A stretch of DNA of 64,000 nt from Zerene cesonia (taxonomy: Eukaryota > Arthropoda > Insecta > Lepidoptera > Pieridae). Below are positions 23,726 to 36,000 of the stretch, one piece after another (the first letter of the stretch is position 1; every line of letters begins with the position of its first letter). The stretch is taken from assembly GCF_012273895.1 (NCBI RefSeq), contig NW_024045132.1:2170001-2234000 (forward strand). Direction: 5' to 3'. The notes below the pieces were generated by a model, which made no database searches, was not told where the DNA came from, and saw only the letters and a program-made list of their open reading frames with translations. Position numbers and translations under genes: made by a program.

Positions 23726-25130
23726 ACGAACGAAGCCGAATAATCGATAATTTCGAAATTCTGGATGTCTCTTGGAAGGATGTAAAAATGTGTGTATGGC
23801 TACGATTTAGCAAGCCCGTGATAGACGTTACTCTGGGTGTAACTTTCACTCTTCCTATTGTAAAAGTGTGTGTCTAATTTCTCAGTTTTGTTGAGGAGTA
23901 TTTTATGAAAAGAAGACAATACTTTTTTGTGTAAATACAAGTCATAACTCTTTTCATTTTACTTGTGAACCAATCTTGCCTTTCACACCTCATCCTTTGA
24001 TTAAAATGAAAAATACATAGCCAACTAAAATCAGAAATTAATGTTTATTATATATGATTACGCGAGGACTTTTAAACAAAAACAATAAACAAAACTATTA
24101 TGGTTTACACAAAAAATGGTTATAGGAGAAGTAAACATAATAAAACTTAATGTAACACGGTAAAACAGTCTCGCTTATAAGTGCGTTGATAAGTACAATG
24201 AACTAAGTTCAAATGCCTGCAAATTTGGCGGCGGGCAAGGTTCAATGGCCGCACGTAGACTTACGTGCTACGCAACTACGCCGTAGTTCAATTTATTAAT
24301 GCATTAATTCACATTTCACAATAAAAAAAACTTTGTTCGTCATGGTTACAAACCGTAGAACTTTAATTTTAGTTGATACGGTTGTATTTATATCGAAATA
24401 TATTCTTTATCCATGCTGTAATGACAATTATTAATTAGTAGTATAAATAAATCTAATTTATTGTATAATAACGTGAACGGTATTTCAATAGTCAATGTTC
24501 AATAGTCCTTACGGAAAGAATACCAATTAAGTTTCTGATTCATTTATTTTATTTGTTTTCTTAGAACGTGTAACGAAACGCCGAGATGCTATATGCGTAC
24601 AATTAGGTTTCGCGAACGTTACGTCAAAGGCATAACTATTTTTCTCATATCTCTTAACTTTACGCTAATGACGCGTATACAATAAAGTATTTGCACAAGA
24701 TTGCGAGAGCCTCGCTTGTTGTTGTTTAATTTCGTTTGAACAATATTAGGTAGCACTGTTTATTCTGTGTGCACTAGTAAATAATTGTGGTATTTAATAA
24801 TTGCTAATGTAAATGCGAAGTTTAATTTTTGTATTATAATTTTCGATGCATTAAAAACTATCTCATACACGATTTAAGTCAGGTTTTTTTTATTTACTTT
24901 GAAAAGAAAGATATTCGTAAATTAAAAAAAAAAAACGAATTAAATTGAAAAAAATTGAATTCTTTAATTTGCTAAGCGATCAAAATGAATACAGACAGAG
25001 GTCTCGTGTTTCTGCAAATACGTTGCCCACTGTGTATGGATAAGAGATAAAGAATGGATTGACTACGAGAATAGAAGAATGGATTTAGAAGATTGAGGAA
25101 AAGTATACTCCAGCTCCATATATATAAAAG
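23726..25130. other. Noncoding, AT-rich; nothing recognised
   Basis: Includes long A-runs (about 24924-24955). No exon supported. Confidence 0.45.
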
Positions 25131-25330
25131 TATGCTTAAAACGTTCACCGTTTTAAGCAGGAAAACGTCGTGAGGAAACCGGTATGTCCGAAAATCAAGA
25201 GTTCGACGATATGTGACATCTGCCAACCCGCACTTGGCCAGCGTGGTGGATTATGGCCTGAACCCTTATAGGAGGCCTGTGTCCCAGTAGTGGGAACGTA
25301 TATGGGCTGATGATGATGATGATGATGATA
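25131..25330 (+). repeat. 3' half of a tRNA-derived SINE with (GAT)n tail
   Basis: From CGTCGTGAGGAAACCGG onward it parallels 58620..58760 (CGTGAGGAAACCGGCATGTCC, GACATCTGCCAACCCGCAC, GTGGATTATGGCC, GGAGGCCTGTGTCCCAGTAG). It ends in GAT repeats at 25308..25329. The 5' junction carries a hairpin of 10-bp arms (25134..25143 with 25149..25158). Confidence 0.8.
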
Positions 25331-25424
25331 CTCAAGCTCCCCTACTCACCAAACCGAACAGTAGCATTCATTCAGTAGTAGTATTTGAATATATTTCACG
25401 CTGTTTTGCTGTTTGGTTTGCGGT

Positions 25425-25860
25425 TTCTGGTGCGAGCTGATTCAGTTGATGTCAAAGAGTGCTCGACTCCCACATATAAATCTAATTTACCCCTTCCGTC
25501 TGTGTATAAAGGAAATTTTCAATATACAAGCAGCCAATATAGGCTCTAGCCTCCCAGTTATCTCCAGAACAAAATTTTTTTTTTTTATGTAGCTAAGCAG
25601 GCAAACGAGCAGGCGGTTCATCTCATGGAATGGAATATCATAAAATTTCTCCGCTGCAAGGTGAAAGAAAGACATACTTTCGCATTTATTCAACCGATGT
25701 CTCAAAAACGTAGGAGGTTCTCAATTGTACTGTATTTTTTGTGTTTGTTACTCGATAGCCGTGAGTTTTTAACCGATTGACCTGATTCTGTTTATGTTTG
25801 ATAGGGAATGGATGTCATTTGGTCCCATTTTTGAATTCGGAATGGTACCTCCCTCCCAAG
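25425..25860 (+). repeat. Cluster of repeat fragments
   Basis: 25425..25472 (GGTGCGAGCTGATTCAG..., GTGCTCGACTCCCACA) matches the 3' end of the G/C-rich element at 37814..37866. 25525..25570 (CTCTAGCCTCCCAGTTATCTCC) and 25575..25640 (GCTAAGCAGGCAAACGAGCAGG) match other common lepidopteran repeats. 25700..25860 (ACGTAGGAGGTTCTCAATT..., TTTGTTACTCGATAGCC) is another familiar fragment. Confidence 0.55.
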
Positions 25861-26060
25861 CAACTCAGTGACTTTTTTGTATAAATGAATAATTTTATTT
25901 TAATATATAAGTAGGATTTTTATCAAGTGAGTCAAATTTGTGCAGGCTTATGAGTACAGGTTTCTCATTCCCAAGCACACGTTGAGTCACGTCTTAAAAA
26001 GTTATCATATCTTTGTATAGTCACTGTGTTTATCATTTATTATTTCTTTAATTATAAATT

Positions 26061-26260
26061 ACTAGCTGCGCCCCGCGGTTTCACCCGCGCAAGTCCGTAT
26101 CCCGTAGGAATATCGGTATAAAAAGTTGCCTATATGTTATTCCAGTTGTCCATCTGTCTACGTACCAAATTTCATTGCAATCGGTTCAGTAGTTTTTGCG
26201 TGAAAGAGCAACAAACACACAAGCTTTCGCATTCATAATATTAGTAGGATAGTAGGATTA
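26061..26260 (+). repeat. LINE-tail type repeat, well preserved
   Basis: ACTAGCTGCGCCCCGCGG head, the GTCCGTATCCCGTAGG line, CGTACCAAATTTCATTGC, GGTTCAGTAGTTTTTGCG, GAAAGAGCAACAAACACAC and the TAATATTAGTAGGAT end. Closely matches 32316..32523, with about the same ends, so this is a near full-length unit of roughly 200 bases. Confidence 0.85.
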
Positions 26261-27090
26261 ATGGCATGTATCGAGCATAACTGCAATTCATAAACCGGAT
26301 GACATTATCAAGTTTATTTTGTTGGCGAAATTGCAAAAAAAATCTACATTTTGAAGTGTGTTCAATAAGAAATAGTTTAGTAAAAAATTGTGTTGATAAA
26401 TAAACGTAGTGTACTGAAGTGAGCAAATAAGGTCTCTGAGATACCTTAAAACCTGTGAGGATTACAAAATTAAAATAAAAGAAATTAAACCTCAATCTAT
26501 AAAATAAACCGTGATATCATCGTGAAGTTTGTTATAAAATAAATCGTGTTTACATGTTATAATTCATTTCACGTACCTATCTTCGATCAAAATTACACGC
26601 ACATTTCACGCAAAATACGCATTAAGATTCTTTGTGATATCATCATTTTATTAATTTAAACGCTGATTCTTATCCTTTTATTGTGTTAACATTATTTTAT
26701 CTGTTTTATGTGAATTACTGTACCCATATACATTACCGGTATCTTTATGAGATTCTTTAAAAGATAGATGGACATAATATAAATATGAAATGTGAAAATA
26801 GCATAGCCAAAATTATCAGTAGATTTTTGAAAACGTTAATTATCCGTGACGTTCTACAAAACACATAGTGTGTTAGAAATATAAATAGAAATTATGTAGT
26901 CTTAAATGTACTCTATTCTAATTAAACAACGTTAAAACCGCATTGAATCCATGCATGGACTAGGCTGATAATACCGGCCGTTTACTCATAATCTTTAACC
27001 CGCATCCACGACGTTCCCATAACTGACAAGGAGGTTCAAGAATGCTGGCTACGGGAATCCTTTTCCAAATAATTAATGCGATAAAATAGT
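26261..27090. other. Noncoding, AT-rich; nothing recognised
   Basis: No exon or repeat supported. Confidence 0.45.
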
Positions 27091-27225
27091 GCGGTTGCGC
27101 AGGCGGGCGCGTGACGAGCGCGCGCTTGCGGTCACGACGCATCGCAAAACGACCAGTGCGGGCGCACGCGCGACCTCAGCCGCCCGAACCTAGTCGGAAC
27201 TAGCAGGGATCTATTGCGTTGGACG
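27091..27225. promoter_or_regulatory. CpG-rich islet, possible promoter or regulatory element
   Basis: The most CpG-dense stretch of the window (GCGCAGGCGGGCGCGTGACG, CGCGCGCTTGCGG, GCGGGCGCACGCGCG). CpG-rich spots in such an AT-rich insect genome can mark promoters or first exons, but no frame with splice context stands out on either strand. Confidence 0.35.
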
Positions 27226-28960
27226 CATACATCTCTGCTTCTATTTCGGAATTTCTTTATAATACTAAGGTTTAGTTTACATAATATTTTACGGCGCAAT
27301 GTAGTGCTTTGTTAAATAATCACGTTTAATATAAGATACCGTTTGTGTCCATTTCAAGGGTTAGGGTAATTACGAATTTGGAGTAATTTGGAAAATTTGT
27401 AATTTCACTTTATAACGTCGATTGATAATAAGCATTAAATAGTATGAAATTTATAATAGCAATCACCAGATCAATATTTAATTGACATCATGGATATTGT
27501 CACCCGCAATCGCCCCAAAACTTCATATTTCCTGCTTACATTAAGAGTAATAAGTTAGAACTGAGGCATGCTTAGGTATTTAGGTGTTTTGATTCACGTT
27601 GCCAAGGAGTATCGTGACATAAAAAAACGAATGAAACAAAAACTACATACACAGTCAAGTATTTTATATTTTAAATTACTTAATTACGCTATTCATGTAG
27701 TATGTAATATACAACGAGGCGGTTTATATTGGGATTACTCGACAAGAACATAGTTGGTACACTGCTTAATAAATTGTCTGACCGGTTTAGTAGTATTCCG
27801 TCAGTATTAATATAAAATAAACTACACTACTTCCGCTTATTTTATAAATATATAAAGTATCTATTCATATTTTTTTGAGCTAAAAGTTCAGATCATTAAA
27901 TGAAAAATACGATGCTTAGAATATCAAAGCATTCGATCTCAAATAGTGATTATAAATGGTAACATTTTATGGAGATACTTTCTAATTTATACATTTTAAT
28001 TTTATTCTGTGAAATTTTTGATGCACTGTTTGTAAATTGAGAACGAAATAACGCGCAACTTAATTCATTGATAATAAATTAATTGTTGAAACGTAAACAG
28101 GAAATTCATGTGATGTGATTATATTATTTGTATAAGCGTTAAATGAATGTGGAAAAATAAATAACAAAGAATTAACTATGTGTACTATAGGTACACACAT
28201 AACATAACATTTGTATTTAAAAATATTTCTCCAGTGGGTATATTTAACTGTGAAAAATATGCATGATTTGGGACAAATGACATAACTGATAATTAGTGAG
28301 TAAGAGAAAGGGAAGCCAGACCGTCAACGTAACGCGTTACGTAACAAACCGGTTTTCCCTCCCATAACAAGTCATCACTTAATAAGTGAACACAAAACAA
28401 AACAGTGTGTTACTAAACAGCGAGTGAATATAAATTATAATGAAACGTTTAATGTCATGGAATCACTCACATTCCATACATTAGATTATTATTTTCAATA
28501 AACTTTCATGACTTCAATCCCTCACATACAGCATTTTTCACGGAATATTAAAAGAGATATTGCAAATTATATAGATAGTATTCACAAAGATTTCCTTCAG
28601 AGGGTACTTTTTAGCGTTCAATGTACATCAAATATGCACCAATATCCGTTAAGCATACTACGAGAGCCATCGCATCCCATCGTCTATTCGCTTCTATTTT
28701 ATTAAATCAGGACGCTGCCCTGCCCGCGCATTCAGTACGTGCAACCTTTTTGTGATTCTATGCTAAGTTATTTTTGATTTGACTTGGTATCAAGTGCTAT
28801 GCAATTTTACTCAAAACTCCACAAGACTTTTAACTTTGTCAGCGAATATCGTACTTCCTCATTAATTTGCAATTGTATTTTAATTAGTTATAAGTAGCTT
28901 TGTTCGCAGTTAGATTATTTACTACTTTAGACATATGCAGTGGCGTAATTAATTGCTTGC
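27226..28960. other. Noncoding, AT-rich; nothing recognised
   Basis: Short open frames only, with no features. Confidence 0.45.
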
Positions 28961-29150
28961 GTATTCACGTATATGAAGGATCTGATAGGGCCGCCACGCG
29001 ACGGTGTAAAGGCAGTTACACGCTTGCAGTAGACCTCAAATAGGACTATTGGAACGTCAGTCGCAGTAACTAATGCCGCCAGTTGTCTGTTACCACCCTA
29101 ACTGATGGTGCGTGCGTCGCTTTAATGAGTACAGGACCTTAACTTGTTGA
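28961..29150. promoter_or_regulatory. G/C-richer islet, possible conserved noncoding element
   Basis: Mixed sequence with CAGTGGCGTAATTAATTGC, GGGCCGCCACGCGACGG and GCAGTCGC-like words among AT-rich DNA. Confidence 0.25.
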
Positions 29151-29595
29151 CGTTTTGATCCCAATGATAATGTTTGAGTTATGTTCCTTCAATTATATTC
29201 GAGCCCGGCGGATATTGAACTCTCATATGAAATGTCATCTGCACGGTCATACGGATAGCTTGAAGCAATAACAAAAACAAGAACCAATTTAAGTTGTTCG
29301 ATAGTATCGTATATGTTTTAATCGCGTACTCAATGTAAGTATTGGAATATATCATTTCTAAGAACCATTATGTTAGTTTTCTGTCTTGCTTTTTATTTGT
29401 ATATTACAGATTTCTTGTTCAAATACATTATCTATCGATTAGGTGTCGCAATATATTATCTGTGATTAGAACGTTTGAGTTAAATGTTGGTTGTCTACTT
29501 TTGAGGTTCTGGGACTTATAAGAAAACATTAAGATTATTAGAATTAGATTAGAACTATTGGTAGGGCCCGTATCGATTATTATGTCAATGTTCTC

Positions 29596-29640
29596 AATAT
29601 ATATTGTAATTTAAATTATAATATATATTGTAATTTAAAT
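29596..29640 (+). repeat. 21-bp direct duplication, period 24
   Basis: AATATATATTGTAATTTAAA plus T occurs exactly at 29596..29616 and 29620..29640. A small local duplication in AT-rich DNA. Confidence 0.85.
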
Positions 29641-29864
29641 AATAATAAGTGAAAGCGAAGCGAAATACGCATTGTCAATTCGATTGAGATTTGGCGATTG
29701 ATACCGCATTTAAAAATAAACTTCAATTAACCTTTACCTACATTATCAATTCATAGCTCAACAAAAAAAAAACTTGAACAAGGTCTTGTAAAGTCGAGCG
29801 TCACTTGCCATATGCAGGTAATTAAAAACACAGACTAAAAATGGGTTGATGGAGAAATTTTGAC

Positions 29865-30175
29865 ACATGTTTTCGTATGCTCAGTAAAAGAGCGCGTGAT
29901 AGCTGACAATGCAATTTATTCCCTTGTCAGCTTGCGGCTGCACTCCAGATGGGATTTTGGTGGCCGTTTATTTGGTTACAACTCCCCTCTTCATACAGCT
30001 TATCGAAGCAAATTTAAAGTTTGCTTCCAACCGCGTTTACGGCATAAAATTAGTCACAATTAATTACACTAAGAACTTTTACATCGCTATCGCGCCATCT
30101 ATGTACTCCAGAACAGGTAATATCTGTAAACACGGCTCTCTACATGCGAAATGAAAAGCTTACTCACGCCCCGTC
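29865..30175. promoter_or_regulatory. Mixed-composition block, possible conserved noncoding element
   Basis: Long non-repetitive stretch with open frames in two phases but no splice context or family match. More likely noncoding than an unrecognised exon. Confidence 0.25.
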
Positions 30176-30729
30176 ACACAGTTTCGCATTAATTACTGAA
30201 CAAATTACATGTTCTTTATCACCGCTCTTTTTTAATAACAGGCATTGTTGTCGATTCGTGCTAAGAAACGATTCTTTTCAGCTGGTGAGTGATTTAATTC
30301 GTTCTGCGCATGACTCGGGTGGTAACGTCTTCATCGATATTTTAAATATAATGCACAATGCACATTCTATTCAATTATGCATTTATTTATTTATCGAGAA
30401 AATTATGAACAAAGAAACTTTGTTCCAATGATAAAGTCCAGTTCCGAGAGATCACAACGAACCATGTTTACCACTATTCATTTTAAAATGACGTTAACAA
30501 TTCAATTGCTATGTAACGACCGTGTCTCGGCGTATTTAAACAAAAACTAATACTAATTGTACCTAGCGTTTCCATTATGACAGTAAACCGTAAACAACAA
30601 TTTATTACGAATTATCTAGGTGTTGCAATATTTTCCTACGATTAAACAATGTGATAATGCTGTCAAACGTAAAACGCAATGTTACAATAAGCGGTACCGG
30701 TGTAAAGTTAATTTTGCATGTGTAGTGAT

Positions 30730-30870
30730 GCTATTTTAACTAGGTGCATTAACTAAACGGGAGGCAGATACGCAGGTGGGTGGCACCTGCATCTAGATTA
30801 GTGATTGCACTTAATGCCCCGATGAACGGGACTCATATGCGCCCACAATTATAATGAGTTTTAATTTTAT
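30730..30870. promoter_or_regulatory. Candidate regulatory element with palindromic E-box pair and TAAT sites
   Basis: GCAGGTG (30772..30778) and CACCTGC (30784..30790) form a perfect inverted repeat around GGTGG; each holds a CAGGTG/CACCTG core of the kind bound by Snail-family zinc fingers and bHLH proteins. TAAT/ATTA cores cluster downstream (CACTTAATGCC, CAATTATAATGAG, TTTTAATTTTATTAACG). Confidence 0.4.
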
Positions 30871-31199
30871 TAACGCAAATAAATCGATCTTATTATCATT
30901 CCTTGTGGCATAGCACGCAACGCGCTTGTGTGAATTGAATAATTAGTTAGAATTGACAGGCAGTTTTATCAACATTGACAAGCAATAATTATTTTAAATG
31001 TAATTTTAAGATGCATTCAACTTATTGTAATTGGAAAATAACATTTATAGAAATCAATTATGACAAATTCTCAACGACTTACGTTATTTGTTTCTATATT
31101 GTAACAATAATTTTATCAATTTAATCGTATCATGTAAACGTCCTTTTTTATTATTTTTAGATTTTAAAAATATCGAAAGTTATTTTGTACGATATTCAT

Positions 31200-31293
31200 T
31201 GAAGTATGAACGAACTCAGTCGCGTACGCGCCGCTGCGTCAACCGGTTTTGTTGTGCATAACCTATTTCTCGTGCAATAACTACCCGACAATG
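31200..31293 (+). promoter_or_regulatory. Possible promoter fragment cut by a gap
   Basis: CTCAGTCGCGTACGCGCCGC contains an initiator-like TCAGTC inside a CpG-rich patch just before the N run. Weak evidence. Confidence 0.2.
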
Positions 31294-32293
31294 NNNNNNN
31301 NNNNNNNNNNNNNNNNNNNNNNNNNNNNNNNNNNNNNNNNNNNNNNNNNNNNNNNNNNNNNNNNNNNNNNNNNNNNNNNNNNNNNNNNNNNNNNNNNNNN
31401 NNNNNNNNNNNNNNNNNNNNNNNNNNNNNNNNNNNNNNNNNNNNNNNNNNNNNNNNNNNNNNNNNNNNNNNNNNNNNNNNNNNNNNNNNNNNNNNNNNNN
31501 NNNNNNNNNNNNNNNNNNNNNNNNNNNNNNNNNNNNNNNNNNNNNNNNNNNNNNNNNNNNNNNNNNNNNNNNNNNNNNNNNNNNNNNNNNNNNNNNNNNN
31601 NNNNNNNNNNNNNNNNNNNNNNNNNNNNNNNNNNNNNNNNNNNNNNNNNNNNNNNNNNNNNNNNNNNNNNNNNNNNNNNNNNNNNNNNNNNNNNNNNNNN
31701 NNNNNNNNNNNNNNNNNNNNNNNNNNNNNNNNNNNNNNNNNNNNNNNNNNNNNNNNNNNNNNNNNNNNNNNNNNNNNNNNNNNNNNNNNNNNNNNNNNNN
31801 NNNNNNNNNNNNNNNNNNNNNNNNNNNNNNNNNNNNNNNNNNNNNNNNNNNNNNNNNNNNNNNNNNNNNNNNNNNNNNNNNNNNNNNNNNNNNNNNNNNN
31901 NNNNNNNNNNNNNNNNNNNNNNNNNNNNNNNNNNNNNNNNNNNNNNNNNNNNNNNNNNNNNNNNNNNNNNNNNNNNNNNNNNNNNNNNNNNNNNNNNNNN
32001 NNNNNNNNNNNNNNNNNNNNNNNNNNNNNNNNNNNNNNNNNNNNNNNNNNNNNNNNNNNNNNNNNNNNNNNNNNNNNNNNNNNNNNNNNNNNNNNNNNNN
32101 NNNNNNNNNNNNNNNNNNNNNNNNNNNNNNNNNNNNNNNNNNNNNNNNNNNNNNNNNNNNNNNNNNNNNNNNNNNNNNNNNNNNNNNNNNNNNNNNNNNN
32201 NNNNNNNNNNNNNNNNNNNNNNNNNNNNNNNNNNNNNNNNNNNNNNNNNNNNNNNNNNNNNNNNNNNNNNNNNNNNNNNNNNNNNNNNNNNNN
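31294..32293. other. Assembly gap, 1000 N
   Basis: Exactly 1000 undetermined bases. The right edge is an A-run directly followed by a repeat, so repeat-caused assembly failure is likely. Confidence 0.99.
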
Positions 32294-32315
32294 AAAGAAA
32301 AAAAAAAAAAAAAAA

Positions 32316-32523
32316 ACTAGCTGCGCCCTGCGGTTTCACCCGTGTAAGTCCGTATCCCGTAGGAATAGCGGGATAAAAAGTCTATATTTTATTCCAGGTG
32401 TCCAGCTGTCTACGTACCAAATTTCATTGCAATCGGTTCAGCAGTTTTTGCGTGAAAGAGCAACAAACACACACACACACACATCCTTACAAACTTTCGC
32501 AAATATTAGTAGGATAGCAGGAT
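32316..32523 (+). repeat. LINE-tail type repeat, well preserved, with (AC)n
   Basis: Same unit as 26061..26260: ACTAGCTGCGCCCTGCGG head, CGTATCCCGTAGGAATAGCG, ACCAAATTTCATTGCAATCGG, TTTTTGCGTGAAAGAGCAAC, then an AC microsatellite and the AATATTAGTAGGAT end. A 22-base A-rich run (32294..32315) precedes it. Confidence 0.85.
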
Positions 32524-33960
32524 ATGTCTATTTAACACTATTTGTTTAATCAATCTTCTTCAAAATTATAAAATTTGATTTTGTATTTTGATGGTACTGA
32601 GCAATTTAATGAACCAAGCAAACGTACCTTCATATTGAACCTTCTATGAATACGATAGACATAACTAAAGGTACAGTATAGCAAGCGCAAACGCACAAGA
32701 TATTACACCGAACCCTTGTTATTATAGACGTTTGTGATAACATTTGATTACTTCGATCACAATACCGTTGTTCAATGTTCCTAGATGCGGCTATTATAGT
32801 TGGATAGAAAGATGTTGCAGTAATGCTGTAATCCGCGGGTACGCGCGTGCCGTACCATCGCAGTGACCACGCCCTGCCTTCGGGCTGAGTTTGTTTTGCA
32901 CGACCGCGGTGAGCTTTCCTTTCGATGGTGTTGGCGTTTCATTGCTCTCATATATTGTGTTTACTGATAAGGGAACTTCATTATTTGGAGCGATAAGGTG
33001 TAAGTTGAAAGGGTTGGTTGAAATTAACTTTTTGAGGCGAAGTAAAAGTATTTTAAGAGAAATAAAATATAAAATACTGTGTCTATGCACATGGATCTAA
33101 CATGGAGTTAATGTAATCAAAGAAACGAAAATGTGATTTACTATTATATATTTTATTATGCATGTGGAAAGTAACTCTTTCATACAATGCATGTGCGCTA
33201 TAACAGCATATGAATGTTCCAATAACATTAAACCCTTGCACTAATTCAAACTCGTGTTTTGGCTAAAAAGTACCACTTATAGTTTTCTAAAACAGATAAC
33301 TAATATCTCATAACATTTTTTTTATTACGTCATTATTAAGTAACTTGTTTATTAACACTTGTTTATTTCAATATATTTCATTATAACTGTAGAAAAAATT
33401 AGTAGAAGTTATTATGTTAAAGCTTAATAAAATAATTGTATGTAATTATTTTCATGTTTTTTATTTTCATGTATTATCTGTATGTAGGTTATATGAATAA
33501 ATCACGTTTATGTCAAGTCATTATTTCTAGATACAAAAATATTTATAATTATCTACTCATTACAAATAAAACAAGAAAGCTTTATTTTTTTATTGGATAG
33601 CCGATATCTATTATTAATGACAAATTTTTGAACTGTTGTTTTTCATAAACGATAACTTTAATTTGAAAAGCCAGATATTACGAACCTCGAGAAGTTGGAA
33701 AATTTTTGTTACCGAAAAGCTCTTGTCTTCATTTTTGATGCTCGCATTGAGGAGATGAGAATTCACGAACATACTTAATAATAATTTTAATTTATAATTT
33801 ACATGGGATATCTACTTATCTTCTATCATGCCCTTGTCCAATTTAATTTCCGTGGAAAAAATATCAATTCCATATAGGAAATATTAAAATTAATGAAATC
33901 TTGATTTTATTAAAATAAATTGACTCGAGGGCATTAGAAAAATCATTATCTTGTGAAACG
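32524..33960. other. Noncoding; one G/C-richer islet
   Basis: AT-rich apart from 32830..32935 (ATCCGCGGGTACGCGCGTGC and similar). No exon supported. Confidence 0.4.
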
Positions 33961-33969
33961 CTATTTCCC

Positions 33970-34140
33970 TTGGTCACAGCATCACGCCTGAACTACTGGA
34001 CCGACTTCAATAATTCTTTTTTTGTTACCTTTCTTATTGTCAGTAGAAGAAAAACTAAGGAAGTTGCATAAAAAAAAAGAAATTTTAACAGTTATTTAAT
34101 CGTATCGCATCTGACAATTCACACGAAGACGAAGGACAAC
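33970..34140 (+). repeat. Degenerate repeat (LINE-tail type)
   Basis: CATCACGCCTGAACTACTGG followed by ACCGACTTCAATAATTC is a familiar line of lepidopteran LINE 3' ends; the remainder is eroded. Confidence 0.5.
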
Positions 34141-34259
34141 GAATAAAACGTCTAAACCGATATAAGTATAATAATATTGTAACATCTTAAAAATAAACTT
34201 TAAAGTTAGTTGGTTTACACCGAACATCTTCGTCTTTTTGAGAAAGAAACCATATAATT

Positions 34260-34430
34260 CACTAGCGGTCCGCCCCAGCTTCGCCCGTGGTACATATATA
34301 GCCTAAAGCCTTCCTCAACAAATCAGCTATCTAAAACTGAAAGAATTTCTCAAAACGGACCAGCATTACCTAAGACCGAGATGCGTTCAAACAAAAAAAA
34401 TCTCTTAAGCTTTATAATATTAGTATAGAT
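34260..34430 (+). repeat. RTE-like LINE 3' end
   Basis: CACTAGCGGTCCGCCCCAGC head, GCCCGTGGTACATATATAGCC, CTCAACAAATCAGCTATC, CTTTATAATATTAGTATAGA end. Same family tail at 60960..61090 and, inverted, at 44553..44718. Confidence 0.75.
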
Positions 34431-36000
34431 TATCAGCTGAATTGTTCCCAACATCCGACATAACGGTATTAAGGTTCGCCTTTTCAACGCGCTGTGGTCT
34501 TATAGACATAATAGAAACCGCTGAACTATCAAGCAATTTTATTAACTGCATTATAGGTAGGTGAAAATATGATTAACGTCAAAAATGAAATATAATACTA
34601 AGTTCTAAACGAGTTTCATATATAATGGTATAATTATCCATTGTATTGTTTTGATTTGAGATTTCTTTCTGTAGTGCTTAGATGTTAGATTTGATTCAAT
34701 TGAACAAATTAGTACCTTAACAGTATGGGCTGTCGAAACTCTTTGTTTCCTTTAGTTTATTCATGTACTTTTCCTATCTTTTTAACTTTTTCATGAAAAA
34801 TTTTGCCAATATTGCTTATAATTAGTCTAATCCATTTCGTCAATAGAATATATAAAATAAGAATAAGTCTGCTTTTTTAACCAGAACCAGTGAACCTAAA
34901 AACTCGGCGAATAACGGTAAAAAAGATACAATCAATGTTGCAAATTACAACAGTCAATACACAGTATTCTCTCGCTCGTATCGCGTAAATCAAACATGAA
35001 ATTTTCAGGTCTTTATTCCACGCGTATCACCAAAAATATGGCGTCGTAAGTTAGGATAATTTTTACAAAACGACTTAAACGCTAGTAATGGGCCCCGCCG
35101 CTGGCGCGGATGCGGGGCGATTAAACACAAACGACCTTTATGGCCGCGGAATATTTGTATAGACTTGTAACTGGGTTGTTTTAGTTCTGTTTGTTTATCC
35201 ACTTGCTTTGCATTTTTCTTTCACTATTTTCTCCACGAAGTTATTGCGGCCGTGTACACTTGTGGTGCTCTAATCGTGTTATTCTTGTGTTGTTTTATGC
35301 AATGGAGAGGCGCTAGACTCTCAGACGGAATTGCTTTATGTGTAAAGGGTTTAAATTATATTATTATTACGTTATGAATTTTCTGTTATTTGACATGAAT
35401 GAAATGTATAGAAAGGTGTAAATTATAAGAATGTAAAAATATTTCCTTTATATATGTATCTGTTTTTGCCCACTTGTATAGTAAATAGGTATAGGCTGAA
35501 GGATAATCGATGATTAATCCGAACATATTTTCATGTAACTTTTATCCAATACAGGAAAGTTTACACATGAATTGAGTCAAACTAAATTATTGAGTTGATA
35601 CCTCGTGTATTCGTGAGAACTGGTCAAATAACCCAACACGATACATTTCCATGTATAACACTTCAATTATTTTATAACGTATTATTATTCTTGAAATAAT
35701 TTATATTCGTTTCTAATGTCAATGATAATAAAACAACATAAAATACTATTTCAAACAGAGCAATATAAGATAACATGAATATCCCAAGTTAAAAATCTAA
35801 ATAAAAAGTAGGTGTACTGTATTGATTAAAAGGTGTAGTGGATACAGTAACATTATTATAAAGAAGGTATGTTTTCCATCTTCTGTTCTTATTTTCTGCA
35901 CAATTGTTATAATCCTTTTTTGTAATAAATTATTTTTATATAAATGCAATAAAATTCTTGCATAATCAAGATCATGCAGATGAAACGATATCAACCGCCT
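34431..36000. other. Noncoding; one G/C-richer islet
   Basis: 35035..35170 (GGGCCCCGCCGCTGGCGCGG, TTTATGGCCGCGGAATATTTG) stands out as a possible conserved element; otherwise AT-rich with nothing recognised. Confidence 0.4.

Noticed and set aside
25308..25329. GAT repeat as an independent microsatellite or a CRISPR-like array
   Set aside because: It is the tail of a SINE, and the organism is a eukaryote.
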